A DNA stretch of 64,000 nucleotides from Neurospora intermedia (lineage: Eukaryota; Ascomycota; Sordariomycetes; Sordariales; Sordariaceae). A program made the translations under genes and the position numbers. Positions within the stretch are counted from its first letter, which is position 1. Every line of letters starts with the position of its first letter. The DNA is taken from contig BTPP01000003.1 of NCBI GenBank assembly GCA_037102815.1, forward strand, positions 682,001 to 746,000, read 5' to 3'. The notes beneath the pieces are model-generated. The model had not been told where the DNA came from, ran no database searches, and saw only the letters and a list, made by a program, of their open reading frames with translations. Positions 1 through 11,587 of the stretch are shown piece by piece.

Positions 1-3000
1 ATGAAGAAATAAAAAAAAAACTTCACTCATGTGATCACGGAATTACGGTGCCTGCCTGCATGTGCATGGTTGAAGTTTGAGCCTTCTCTTCTCTGTATGT
101 ACTGAGTGGAAATGGGAGATCTTAAGATTATCCTAAATGTTCAGATTTATCCAGCCCGCGGTGGCAGGAGCCAAAGCGAGCTTGACCGAGATCGACGAGC
201 CTGCCGTGGTTGGACTGGGGGATGAACGGTGTTTGTTGTTAACGTTGAGAACTTGGGAAAGGTTCCACCTCACTTCTTTGAATCTCAGTCGATACGATGG
301 ATGACAAAGTCGCTGTGTACTGGATCCTCCCCCCAACCACCACCAGTTAGCTGAGCGATATCACACAAAAATACCTACATTCATATCGTTTTTATTTTTC
401 ACTTCCTACGTTCCGTCGTGTTGAGTAAAGTAAACTCATAACAAGCTGTGGTAGATCCTCCGCAAGGATATCCTTGTACCAAAAGAACCGTACCTGGATG
501 CATCCACTATTCAGCTGCCACCTCCAGGATCGGCAAGTTTTTCAGCAAAAATCGACATGGAAGAGTTTGAACAACCATGGCCAAGGCTGACTTATAGCCA
601 GTCTTCTCGCGATGAAGTTGCCGGTATTCTCCAGACATTGAACAACCTGCAAGCCTCTTGTTTCTAGTACGTACAAGAAACCTGCCGAGCCGGCGCCTGG
701 AAGTGAAATGACCCCATTGCGGGCGCCAGATGCTGTTTGATGTACGCTACAGCAAGGGCACAGCGTCTAGCAGGGGGGGTACAGCACCAGCAGCCTGCAG
801 AGCGATGCACCCTAAGCCTAAACTTGTGGAGTTAGTGGAGTTAGCAGCTGGAGTCTCCGGCTCCAGGCACCAACGACGTTCGGATGATGCCGACATTTCA
901 ATATCTGAACCTTTCTTCTGTCCTTGTTGACCTGATCTCCAAAAATATAGAGGTATAAACTAACTATGAAAGGGTTCAAATCTGGTCGTGAGAACCTCTT
1001 TTACCAGGCTTCAGGTAATACGAGCTGCTCCAGTGGGAAGAGTCAGCGGTAGCTTGCAGTGCGCAAGTGTCTTTTATTTCAATTAATATGTGTATATATA
1101 TTTTTTTCTTTTGTGGTTTTCAAGCTCCTGGAGATATCGACACATCCCGACAACATCGAGGGAGCCAACCGGCTGTCCCCAATCCAGCTGATAAACATCA
1201 GGTTCAGGAGCGAACGAATCTTGGAAGCCTCCTGTGAAAATTCTTTTGATTCTTATGTGGATTTGTATCTCGATTGTGCCGAAAGGGAAACACCAGCTAG
1301 GTACACCTTCTGGGTTTCTCCTGCCGGTTGAACATTCTGTAGTGTTAGCCTCCCTCAAGCCTGCTGGCACCCCTACTCCTCGGGGAATTTGATGGCAAGG
1401 GTGTTAGGTTATGACGGACTGTGTCAAATCACAAAGGCTTTGTTGTCAACACAGCCGACAGGATACTACACCACCATTACCACAAGTGATGGCATGCTGC
1501 GCGAGGGTCCCTGGTAAGTCCTGGCAGCTAAGGTCTCTGTAGGAGATCCAGGATGGCGTGAAAAATTCTTGGCTTACCAATTCCGGCCTGCTTTCAGTTG
1601 AAGCCTCATAACTGTCGAGACTATCTGGGGCGCCTGCGGGGGAAGGGGGTTTGGGTTTGCCAAAAGCGACTGTTGTCGTTGCGACACTGTACCTATTCCC
1701 GAAGATCGTCCCCAGTTCATCAAGTCCAAAATCGCAATACTGTAGTGTAGTAGCCTACCTGACATGGAAGGTGATTAGTTGGTTGTAAACGGCTTGCTAT
1801 ACTCATATTTATCGCAACTATCCGAAGTCTGGGTTCAGTTCAGCGCGATGCCGAGGCCGATGGTTTCTTTTTCTTTTCGCGATGATGACATTAGCTTGAC
1901 TGTTTAGGAGACTGGAACCAAATCCATTGGAGACAAGATACTATGATGAATGGGCTAACTGGGAGGTCATTCTCTTGATCGACCCCCTCCTAAACTCCCA
2001 GTCCCACACACACTTCTGTCACCTACCTCTCCCCGCAACGCCATTTCCGCCCCGGGCAACGTTATGCTTGACAATTACACTTTCACCCGCTCAAAATCGA
2101 AATTCGAATGTTCAACGCGCTCATTCACAAGGGCCCATACGCATATAATCGCTATTTTCAATTCGTTCAGATAATGACGCCCAAATTTTCGGCAGCCTCC
2201 TCGTTGAAGGTCAATTCGCCATCTACGACTGAACCATGCAAAGTCCTATCGATCTACAAAGCGTCACATTCAATCGACCAACGCATGTCAAAGCATGTGA
2301 AGGACCATCAACTGAACATTTGACAAAGCCACGGAAATGCAAATTGGCAAAGCCAAGCTGAGCTAAGTCACCATAGCAGCGCGGTTTATCTACAACAGCT
2401 GAATCAACAGGGCAGTAGGTGTGGTACTCATGTGATGGCAGCAATAACGGCTTGAGAAATACGGCGAGTGCGTCCATACCTCGCAAATCGGTACTTGGGA
2501 ACTCTTCTGATGACATTGCCCATACATCCCCGGGAAACTCACAGGAAATGGCTTCGCTCCAAAGACCCTGGCGACCATGCTTTCCGGCAAACACCTTCTA
2601 TTGCAAATGACTGACGCTTGATGCACTGCCCCGTCCTTCTCGATCTCCCTACTCGATCACCCCCCTTCTCTCCTTTTTCCCCTCTTCTCCTTCTTCACTT
2701 CCCGCTGACTACGTTTGCAAGCGCGCCGAACGCTCATCTCGAGTCTTGTTCGTGTTTACGCAAGCTGCTCGGGTCGGGGCACTGGAACTGGACATAGCAG
2801 TAAACACAAGGTTAGTCACACAGAAAGGTACCCCTGCCTCCCCTGCCTCCCCTGCCTCGAGGTACCTATATAGGTGCGCCTCTTTAACTCCCCTTGTCCA
2901 AAGTCCATAAAGACCTCATACCTCCTCTTCATCTCCCGCCATTACTTTTTGACATCATATATGCTTTCCGTCTTGATCTTTTCTTTACTTCAGCGATAGG

Positions 3001-3483
3001 CTCACTTCGTTGCCGACGACATCTACGCTCCCAACCTTCGAAACCGTACCTGTTACCTGTCGTTGATGCTCTCGGACTGCCCCGCTTGTTGACAAGGCAT
3101 GGTTAAACTTTCCCCGTTCCCTTCAGACTCTAGCAACCTGGACACTCTACTTTCGCGTTCAATCAGCCCCCCCAATTTACCACGGATGGCAATTACCCGG
3201 CAGAGTTTCGTTGCTGACTGTTGTAGACCCGAATTTCCAACTAAGACAGATCACTGTTCTTATAAACCCTCCAAACGCTTGAGCACTCCCATATTGTTGC
3301 ACGCATCGTCGTCTATCCAGGATCACTACCCCATCATCCAGCTCCATACCTCCTTCATGGACACACAACTGTACACCACCCTCACCTACAACACCGTTTA
3401 CCGAACGGACTAACACCCCGTTCTAACCACTGCTTTCATTGAGCATCATCTCGTCAACATCTTCTCGACGCAACACCAGCACA
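1..3483. other. Gene-free left flank
   Basis: No coding region can be supported here. Open frames are short, lack a recognisable domain, and many begin at non-ATG codons. The right part looks like the promoter and leader of the gene starting at 3484: a pyrimidine-rich block at about 2630-2705, a 9-base tandem repeat at 2830-2858, and a CTATATAGG box near 2866-2874. A partial gene running in from the left edge cannot be excluded. Confidence 0.5.
2830..2858. repeat. Short minisatellite, 9-base unit x3
   Basis: Three tandem copies of a CCCTGCCTC unit, directly followed by a GGTACCTA motif. It sits in the C/T-rich upstream flank of the gene at 3484 and is probably slippage-derived. Confidence 0.7.
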
Positions 3484-4170
3484 ATGCGCTCTTCGTTGGG
3501 CTCCCAATCCGCTGCCAGCGATAGCTGGACGTCGATCAAACTGTATACAATCCGCCACACCAAGGATAGATCACCTGAAGACAACGACGACAACGAATCA
3601 TCAGCCCAAGTTGCCAGCATATCCTCCTCCAGTTACAGCGGCGACTTGGCGTCCAAGATTGCACAATGTGATCTTGTCACTGGCACCCGTGAGATGCCCT
3701 ATCGCGCTAGATCTCACGGATGCTCAACGGAGACCGCAAGCTCGGACCAGACCTTCTTTGCCGACGAGGTCATGGATCGTCAGGAAACCGTAGCTACGGC
3801 TCCACCTCTGATAACTAGCCAGTCCCTTCCCAAAGGCCCTTCTCTCACTGCATCGGTCCTAGGGCAATACAGTGAGGTAACGGCCCAGTCCTACGTTGGC
3901 AACATAGCCAGCTGGATTGAGGGCGCCGGCTTCGTTGGTCAGCTTGCCAGACCTGTGGTCTCCGAAAACCCTCCGACCACAAAGCCTCCCAAATCCAAGC
4001 AAAGCATTTCGAGCAGCGTCGGATCTGACTGGGCGTATGTTCCCTCGTCCCCGGAGCAGGCGAGCCTGATTGCGGGCTCAGGCGGATGGTGCGGGGAGCC
4101 AGATGGCAGACATCTCCCTCGAGTCTCGACCCTCGACCTTTTTGAGGACCCCATGCCTCTTCCTGCTTGA
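3484..4170 (+). CDS. Hypothetical Ser-rich protein
   Basis: Single-exon frame of 228 residues starting at the first ATG of a longer open stretch; the upstream frame reaches only a TTG. I do not recognise the family. The protein is polar and very rich in Ser and Thr, has no signal peptide or membrane segment, and is probably largely disordered. Two short Trp motifs stand out: DSWTSIKL at residues 13-20 and GSDWAYV at 180-186. Each fits the loose W-x-x-(I/V) form of an Atg8-interacting motif with Asp just before or near the Trp, but such motifs are common by chance. A long C/T-rich leader precedes the ATG, as expected for a transcribed gene of this group. Coding status rests on frame length, leader and codon composition. 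Function unknown. Confidence 0.6.
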   Translation: MRSSLGSQSAASDSWTSIKLYTIRHTKDRSPEDNDDNESSAQVASISSSSYSGDLASKIAQCDLVTGTREMPYRARSHGCSTETASSDQTFFADEVMDRQETVATAPPLITSQSLPKGPSLTASVLGQYSEVTAQSYVGNIASWIEGAGFVGQLARPVVSENPPTTKPPKSKQSISSSVGSDWAYVPSSPEQASLIAGSGGWCGEPDGRHLPRVSTLDLFEDPMPLPA

Positions 4171-5245
4171 AAAGAGCATTGCTTTTGTGCTCTGGCTCAC
4201 ATCGGCGACATATATGTGATGTTGATAATGTTCTGTCCTTCGTCTGGACTTTCCCTGGACAATCTTAATCCTTTTACTGTCCTGTTGCTTTCCGAATGGG
4301 GACAGTCTTACCCATATTGTTTCACTACCCTCTCCTTTACCCAGCCTTGTGTCACCTCCACCTATCTGTTCTCATTCAATAATTTTTCCCTTCATTTGGA
4401 CTTTGTTTGCGTTCATGTTCAAGTAACATTGCGGGAAAGCGTAGTCGAGTGGCATTTTGTTATCGCAAGCAGAAGGATGAGACGTTAGGCTCAAGATTGG
4501 ACAACGGCTTACACCTCATGGCAGAATAGAGATGGAAAAATCAATGACTGTATGTTGGTTGACGAAAGGAGATAATGGTAAGTTTGGGATAGTGGTTGCT
4601 TTCATTGCATAGAGTCTAGGACGTCCACGATAGTAATATGATCATGGTGTTCCTGTGAACCAACCTGGACCGAGGCTGATTATCCGGACGACGGAGAAAT
4701 AGATACCACTTGACCGAACGTGACGTCGATATAGATGCAAAGCGACTTCGCTATCTTGGAACATGTTCGTGCGGGGTCCAAGTACAGCAAGGTTGAAGGA
4801 ACAAGGGAGGAGGAAATACAGCAGCCGATGCGGGGATAGAGATTGCCGAACGGAGAATTTTGAATGCCGTTCTCCACGTTCCACTAGAGCGTTTGGAGAA
4901 AGTCAAGTACATGTTCCGAAATCTATGTTTTCTTTCCAGTCCACGAGACAATATGGCTCACTAGCCATCGTCTAGCGATGGTTGAACTGGGGATGTACCA
5001 TTTAGCCTAATTTCTGACCGTGCTACCTTTGGATATCCCATCCCAGATCCCCAGAATGGACTCTGTTACCTACCATGGATGGTTACACATCGACATGTTC
5101 CTGCATGGATTAATATCGGTATATAAGCTGTTCATCGCCCTGAGTGGATGACAGTCAATATGGAAAGCGTAGGCCAATCCCTTGACAAAGTTGGGCTTTG
5201 TGGTTTCTGGAACAATAGCACCGTTCAAGATCCGTCCTCGCCGCT
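4171..5245. other. Intergenic, 3' end and promoter
   Basis: Contains the 3' flank of the gene ending at 4170 and the promoter of the esterase at 5246. No coding frame with support. A TATA-like box lies at 5120-5126. Confidence 0.6.
5120..5126 (+). promoter_or_regulatory. TATA-like box of the SGNH esterase gene
   Basis: TATATAA lies 120 bases before the ATG at 5246, a usual TATA-to-start distance for an inducible secreted enzyme gene in filamentous ascomycetes. Position and sequence are seen; promoter use is inferred. Confidence 0.45.
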
Positions 5246-6657
5246 ATGTTCGGTTCATCGTTCACAGGCTTCGGCCTGAAGAATATACTGATTACTGGAG
5301 TGTTGCTCTTGTGCCCATCTTCGTCGGTCCTCGCGAAGAACTCAAATCAATGGATCGATATCTGGGGCTCCATGCCACAGCTTGTTGAGTCTGGAAACCT
5401 TCCTCCAGCTCCATATGTAAGTAGTGTCCGGAATCAGTAATTTGGCTTACCAATAAGGAAGCCGACAACCCGTACACTAACATAAACTCTCAGAACGGCG
5501 GAGACACGGTCTTCAAGAACGCCACCCTGCGCCAGACAGTCTACATCACCCAAGATGCCTCGACCATCCGGTTGAGCTTCAGCAACGCCTTTGGCGGCTC
5601 TGAGCTGCCTATCACCGCAGTCACCGTCGCCCTGCCCGGATCTAGAGCAGGGGCCGGCTCCGGCGCTATCAAGCCCGGTACCATCAAGACCGTCACCTTC
5701 TCAGGAGGCCAACCAGACTTCCTCATTCCCAATGGCGCCGTGGCCGTCTCGGACCCCATCAAGTTTCAAGTCAAGGCCCAGTCCGTCCTGACCGTCACGC
5801 TCTACCTCGCCTCCGGCCAGGCCGGCCAGTCCATCACTGGACACCCCGGCAGCCGCACGACCAGCTGGCTTGCGCCGGGCAATCTCGTTTCTGCTGCCAA
5901 CTTGTCCTCCACCGCTGGAGTAGCAAGCACCGACCACTGGTACTTTCTCTCCTCCATCGAGGCCTACCAGCCCGAGCGTGCCTCCGCCCTCTACCTTGTG
6001 GGCGACTCCATCACCGACGGCCGCGGATCCACCACCAACGCCAACAACCGCTGGCCGGACCAGCTTCTCGCTCGCCTTCAAAACGCCGGTCGTCGTTCGC
6101 TGTCATCCATCTCCGTCATCAACCAAGCCGCCGGCGGGAACCGCGTCCTAGCCGACGGTCTCGGCCCCAACGCCCTCGGCCGCATCGAGCGCGACGTTCT
6201 CGCCCGCCCCCCTGGTTCCGGGGTTCGCTACGCGCTCATCTTGGAGGGGGTAAACGACATCGGTACCGCGCCCCTCGATCAGGTCTCCCAACAATCCGTC
6301 GGCGATCGACTGATCTCTGCCTACGAGCAGATGATCACTCGCCTACACTCCCACGGGATCGGGGCATTCGGGGCAACCATCACGCCTATGAGCGGGCCGG
6401 GACAGGCGTATGGTGAGCCGGAGAGGGAAAAGACGAGACTGAGGGTCAATGAATGGATTCGGAGGAGTGGGAGGTTTGATGCGGTGGTGGACTTTGATAA
6501 GGCTGTGAGGGATCAGGGGAATAAGACGATGCTGGATGAGAGGTGGGATAGTGGGGATCATTTGCATTTGAATCCGGAGGGGTATCGGGTAATGGCGGAG
6601 GCGGTGGATTTGGAGATTTTTGAGAGGTTTGCTGATGGGGTGGATAGGTATTTGTAG
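5246..6657 (+). CDS. Secreted SGNH (GDSL) esterase, XynE-like
   Basis: Two exons, 5246-5416 and 5494-6657; the 77-base intron has a GTAAGT donor, CACTAAC branch site and CAG acceptor. Product 444 residues. Residues 1-30 form a signal peptide with a cleavage-like VLA end. A beta-rich N-terminal domain (about 58-210) precedes the SGNH hydrolase fold. Block I is GDSITDG at 227-233 with nucleophile Ser229, followed by an AAGGN oxyanion block, a GVND block and DHLH at 412-415 with catalytic Asp412/His415. This arrangement matches fungal XynE-like acylhydrolases that deacetylate plant polysaccharides or cleave small esters; the substrate here is inferred. No cellulose-binding module is present. The last third of the coding strand switches from C-rich to G-rich codons. 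Confidence 0.88.
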
Positions 6658-7734
6658 AGTTGTTGGCGAGTGGTGGGTCGGTAGGTAGTAGTAGTTGGAG
6701 AGGTTCATTGGTGATCAGAATATGTTCATGCTTTCGTCATCATTGCACCGGTTGCTTGGACTGGAGTACCCGGTGTATGCCAGCGTATAGAGTTCATTTG
6801 TGTGAAATAGGTGTCCTTGATGTATATCAGGCTTCTTCCTGCTGTGGTTTTAATTTTCCTTTCTTTTTGTTGGAGTGTGATCATCAAAGTTGAGTGTGAA
6901 CGCTGCCGATGTTGTGTGCCTTTTGGATGGTCCAAAGCACCTCGAGGAGTAGTCTAAACCAGAGTTCAGAGATCAAAAAGAGCTCAAATCAAAAGAAGTA
7001 AGAAAACGATAAGGAAGAGAAAACAAGTGGAAAGATTTGTGTTTATAGGGCTGATTGACATGTGGGGAGATCTGGGCTCTCGGGCACTAACCCCTATTTC
7101 TGCGACACTTTGATACACGATGAATGAGAATATGCAGGTTTTCGCGGCACGAGTTCAAGCAGATAAGGAAACAATTAATGAAATCAGAACAAAAAAAAAA
7201 AAAAACACGGTTGGGAAAGAACATGCAGTTAAATGATAACGGCAGAAACAAACATGAAGGCAGCTCGGACGTGGAGTTTGATCCATTTCCCGGGCCTTTC
7301 CGGCGAAGAACCACGCAAGCAGGATTCGGCATTTGTGTAGCACACCTGCTCGACTGTCTGCGGTTTGAGAAAGGCATCATCTCGGACATGAGACCAAGAT
7401 TGAATAGACAGGGGTCGTAGGGCAGACAAATAATCCCGCCCAACAGCCATGGCGAGACCTCATCGGCCTAGATCAACCCCCCTGCTGCCCAATGGCAAAG
7501 TAGCGTAAAGACGAAAATGTGGTATATTTCCTTAGCATTCCAAAAACTCCGCCGAACATACATGCAGTCGACTTGTGTACACTCCAACTGGCCTGTGTAT
7601 CTTTCTAATCATAATAATAGCACATCCGAGCACGCCAATCAAGACAAGCAGACTGATTAACCTGTCCTCTCGCTTCCGTTTTCCTTCCTTGTGTTTTGTT
7701 CATCTTTTGCCTCGTCCCATTAAACGCTGTTCTT
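6658..7734. other. Intergenic between convergent genes
   Basis: Holds the 3' ends of the esterase and of erb1, which converge here. Contains a poly-A run near 7190-7205. No supported gene. Confidence 0.6.
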
Positions 7735-10329
7735 TTACATCCAGAGACGGATGGTGCCGTCAGCACCGGCAGACACACACCACGGCTCACGCGGGTGCCA
7801 GTCCATGTCCAGAACACCAAGCTTGTTGACGACCTTGTGTCCCTTGAGCACCTTGACAGGGACAATGGTGGGGTTCTCCAGCTGATCGTTCGGGACCTTG
7901 CCGTGGAAGATTTGGAGAGTGCCGTCGTCACTGGCATCAGCGAAGAGCGGCAGGCCGCCTCTGTGGTACTTGACCTGACGAACCGCCTCGCTGTGGAACC
8001 TCATCGTCTTGTACGGACGAATGGAAAGATCCAGATCGTGCCACAAGAGACGCTTGTCGTAACTGCCAACAATCAAGTTATCACCGCCGGGGTGGATATC
8101 AAACGAAGAAATCCTACAAGTCAACAGAGTTAGCAAATCAATTCCAGTCACATTGATCGGGTGACAATGGGGATACGTACCACTTGGCGCCAGGCTGGAC
8201 AACCTTGACCAGCTCGAGCTTCTGCAAGTCGTAGCAGCGAATTGTTCGTTGAGTGGCGACGAAGAAGAGAGGACGGAGGGGATGGAAAGACGCTGTCTGA
8301 GCCAAGCCAGAAAGCTTGCGGAAGGGAATTTGGGTGAGGTGCTTGGAGAGCGTATGGATGGCCACGGAGCTCCTCTGTCCGGAAGGCGATACTGTCGCAA
8401 AATGGTCTCCTTTCCTGTGCCAGTTGATGACCTTCACGGTCGACCTGACTGTGATCCTGATCAAAACACCCTCATCCTCGAGCTTAGCACCGGGGCGGGC
8501 CCACTTGGCAGGAGGCTCCTTGCCGGGAGCAGCGCCGTGTTGCTGGCCGTTTGTAGCATAACCGAAGCCAGCCGACAGGATATCTCTGCTAGCCTGGTCC
8601 AAAGCAGGAGTAACGCTGGCGTGTGTAGGAACCATGAGGTAGACATCCTCACCCACGGCAGCGGAGAGAATGAAAGAGTCCTTCGCGGGCCTCCACCTAA
8701 CGGTGTTGACAGCCTCCTCACTGCTGAGCTTGACAGACCAGACTTGGCGACCCGTCAACAGCTCCCACACACGTACCGTACCGTCGTCACCACCGCTAGC
8801 GACAGCAACACCAGTAGGGTCGATGGCAACGCTTCTTACACGGCCGTCATGGCCACGGAAAACTGTTTGGGCAACGGTAGGGAAAGGCTTGAGCTCAGAA
8901 GGCGAGGGAAGCTTGGGCAGGAGCGAGTTGGGATCGATGTTGAGCCTGTTCTTCCGCACACGAGGAGCAAGGTAAAGGTCCATGCACCTCTCGAATCTCT
9001 CCTTGACGATCTCGCCATAACCGGGAACTTTCCTCAAAGAGTCGTACTTCTGCGGGAGATACTCCTTCTCGCGCTCCTCGGGGTCGAGCTTCTCCCACTC
9101 CTCTCTCTCCTCCTTGGTCGGTAGGTATTCTGCGGGCGGGTTGTAACTCATGTCGAAACCAGGAGGAGGCAGCTTGGGTGCCGGGATGTGCAAGGGGTTG
9201 ACGTCTTGTGGCACCTCATCCTGCCAGATATCGAAGTACTGCTCCTCCTCTTCCTCCTCCTTCTCGCGCTCCTCAGGGGGCTTGTAGGGCAGGATCCTGC
9301 CTTCCCTAATGGCGCGAACAAGCTTCATAATCTTCTTGGCCTCGTTCTTGGAGGGGAGGAAGCGACGCTTGGGCTCAGGGGCAGCGCTCAGGGCTATCGA
9401 CACATTAGTTGCACCATTCCAACAGTGGTAAATGTGGATAGAATTAGACTTACGCATTTTCTCCTCAATACCAGTAAAGTATTCCACGGTTTCGGGGTAG
9501 GGGTTTTCCAGCTCGTTGGGAATCATACCCATCTGGACACGGCGAACAAGCTCCAATTCATCATCACTGCGGTATGACAGTCAGTAAGCGTAGCAGCACA
9601 AAGGAGAATGGGTTGGGTGCATACTTGAGGTTGAGAGGGTTGCCGGTGTGAATATCCGTAAGGCCAGTCCAGCCCTTGGGCACTTCGATACTGTCGAGAA
9701 GAGCATCAAGAGCGTCGCCAGTGGCCGGGCGCATAATCTTCTTGCCGTTGATATCATAGCCGATATGGGGATAGCTGTCGTAGAAGCTCATGGGGATGTT
9801 GCCGATGGTGTTTGGCGCTTCTTGGGCATCGGAATCGTCCGAATCGTAGACGGGGTCGATCTCACTGTTGCATTCTCGAGTTAGTTATGCTGACATGGAA
9901 CGGTTTCTAGTCCATTTGCAGAGCAAAAACATACTCGTAGACGTAGCGCTCGTTGCCGTTCGCATCCTTTTCGATCCGATAGTTCTTGTCTCCATCATCC
10001 TTCTCCGGCCGCTTGGGGTCGACTCCGGGTATCTCAATCTCAAGTTCCTCTTCCTCGTCCTCGAGAACGAGTTTGCCCATTGCCTTGTCGCCCTCAGCAT
10101 CGGAGGGAATGTCGTCGCTTAGTAGGGAGCCCTCCTCATCTTCGTCGTCGCTGGCCTCGCTTCCGCTTTCCTGCTCGCCGTCCTGTTCGTGCTCATTGTC
10201 GTCGAAGTCAGAATCGAACTCGTCTTCGCTCTGCGACAGGGCGCCGTCAAAATCGGGTGCAATCTCGTCGTCGGACTCAGGCTCGGCGTCCTGGACCTTT
10301 CGCTTCTTCTCAGTGGCTTTTGGCCCCAT
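7735..10329 (-). CDS. erb1: Ribosome biogenesis protein Erb1 (BOP1)
   Basis: Five exons on the minus strand: 10329-9935, 9864-9625, 9566-9454, 9393-8181 and 8113-7735; introns 70, 58, 60 and 67 bases with GTATGT/GTAAGT/GTACGT-type donors. Product 779 residues. Residues 1-110 are acidic and disordered with many Asp/Glu/Ser blocks; the BOP1NT domain follows (about 135-420) and includes the conserved [13 protein letters not shown] stretch created across the fourth exon junction. WD40 repeats begin at GHDGRV (430) and end at TIRLWM at the C terminus. Erb1 bridges Nop7 and Ytm1 in the PeBoW complex needed for 27S pre-rRNA processing and 60S subunit assembly in the nucleolus. Length fits the family. 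It is divergent from the Zn2Cys6 regulator across 1.26 kb. Confidence 0.95.
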
Positions 10330-11587
10330 TGTGAATATGTGTTGATTTTTGGCGTGTATTCTGCTGGTAAAACACCCAGATAGCGTCGCAGCGATAGGCG
10401 TCGAAAATTCCTAGCATACGAATTGGCCTGGGACTTTTTTTTCTGCCGGTTCTACAGCTCATGGCGGGGACGGGTTGGTCTCACCGCCCTTGGCATCCCT
10501 GGCAGCTAAAGAACCATAACATATTACCCTATCGGCTTAGCGTGTCAAAGAGCAGACTTGGATGGAGACAAATGAAGCCAGGAGGGATGCACTCCGTCCC
10601 CTGAATGACACCGACTTCAAAATTTTAGCTTTGTTTGTTACACACGTGTAGATGAATACCTACCGAACTCCCACCTCGATGCAGCATCCCTCTGCACCCC
10701 TACACCTGGCTTCAACCACGTACGATTCCACTTCTGTAGCTCGTCCTGCCCGTTCTGTGGGTATTAGCAGTCAACACTGGCAAACCAGCATCAATCAAAT
10801 ACCCGGCATGATCAGAATGAGTCTCCATGGATCGCTTGTAATTACAGAGTTTTGTTCGAATTTTACCCCATTGCCTCCTATGTTTTTTGTCACCGTCGCC
10901 GTCTTTTGCGCTTTCTAAGCATGGCAGTTGACAATATGTAGCACGACGCCTACTAGGGAACCTTGATGGGCTACTTAGGATTACTCGACACCTTCACACT
11001 ACAACTACTGCCATAAAACCAGGCTATAGTCATCCCATAACTAACAAAAAGACATGCCTTTGGCCACTGAGCCACATATACGTCCAAAGGCCTGGATATT
11101 GTTGTTCGGCAGATGACTGATACACTACCAGTGCCATTTGAGGCAACACGGCAACGGCAACAGACAGTCAGTCTCTGCACTATCTGTGTTAATTGCGGCT
11201 TATTAATAGTGGCATCAGGTCTGGCGCGACTAAGTGATCTTTGATTGCTTGCGTTGGCCCGTTACGGGCCTGGAGCATCTTGTTTGAATTCTGCTTTCTT
11301 TGCCCTCCTTTGAAAACGAGTCGATCCCATCATCCTAGATCCCTTGTTACAACGTACATATCCATGCTCTTTGCCCATCTACTGTGTACACCACACTAGC
11401 GTCTACATAGATAGTGTCTTGGAGTACCACCGGGGCGATTTCTGTGTCTTCTAAGCGGGGCTTGCGGAGAGTCTTGGACGTTTACCTTACCACTCAACCC
11501 TTTTTATCCACCACACATCTACGCCCGCGGAAAAGAAGGGGTGAAAAAAAGGAAAATTAAAGGAAAGGCCGGTTGCGGAAAACAGCC
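10330..11587. other. Divergent intergenic, erb1 and regulator gene
   Basis: Shared upstream region of erb1 (minus) and the Zn2Cys6 gene (plus). Contains an A-rich block at about 11530-11565 close to the regulator start. No supported coding frame. Confidence 0.6.

Noticed and set aside
970-990. GGGTTCAAATCTGG as a tRNA B box
   Set aside because: Lacks the closing CC, and no A box or acceptor stem can be folded around it.
1059-1331. 90-residue plus-strand frame with a hydrophobic start
   Set aside because: No ATG-context or family support, and the opposite strand is open over the same interval.
2223-2594. 123-residue minus-strand frame
   Set aside because: No recognisable motif, no splice or leader features, and overlapped by frames on the other strand.
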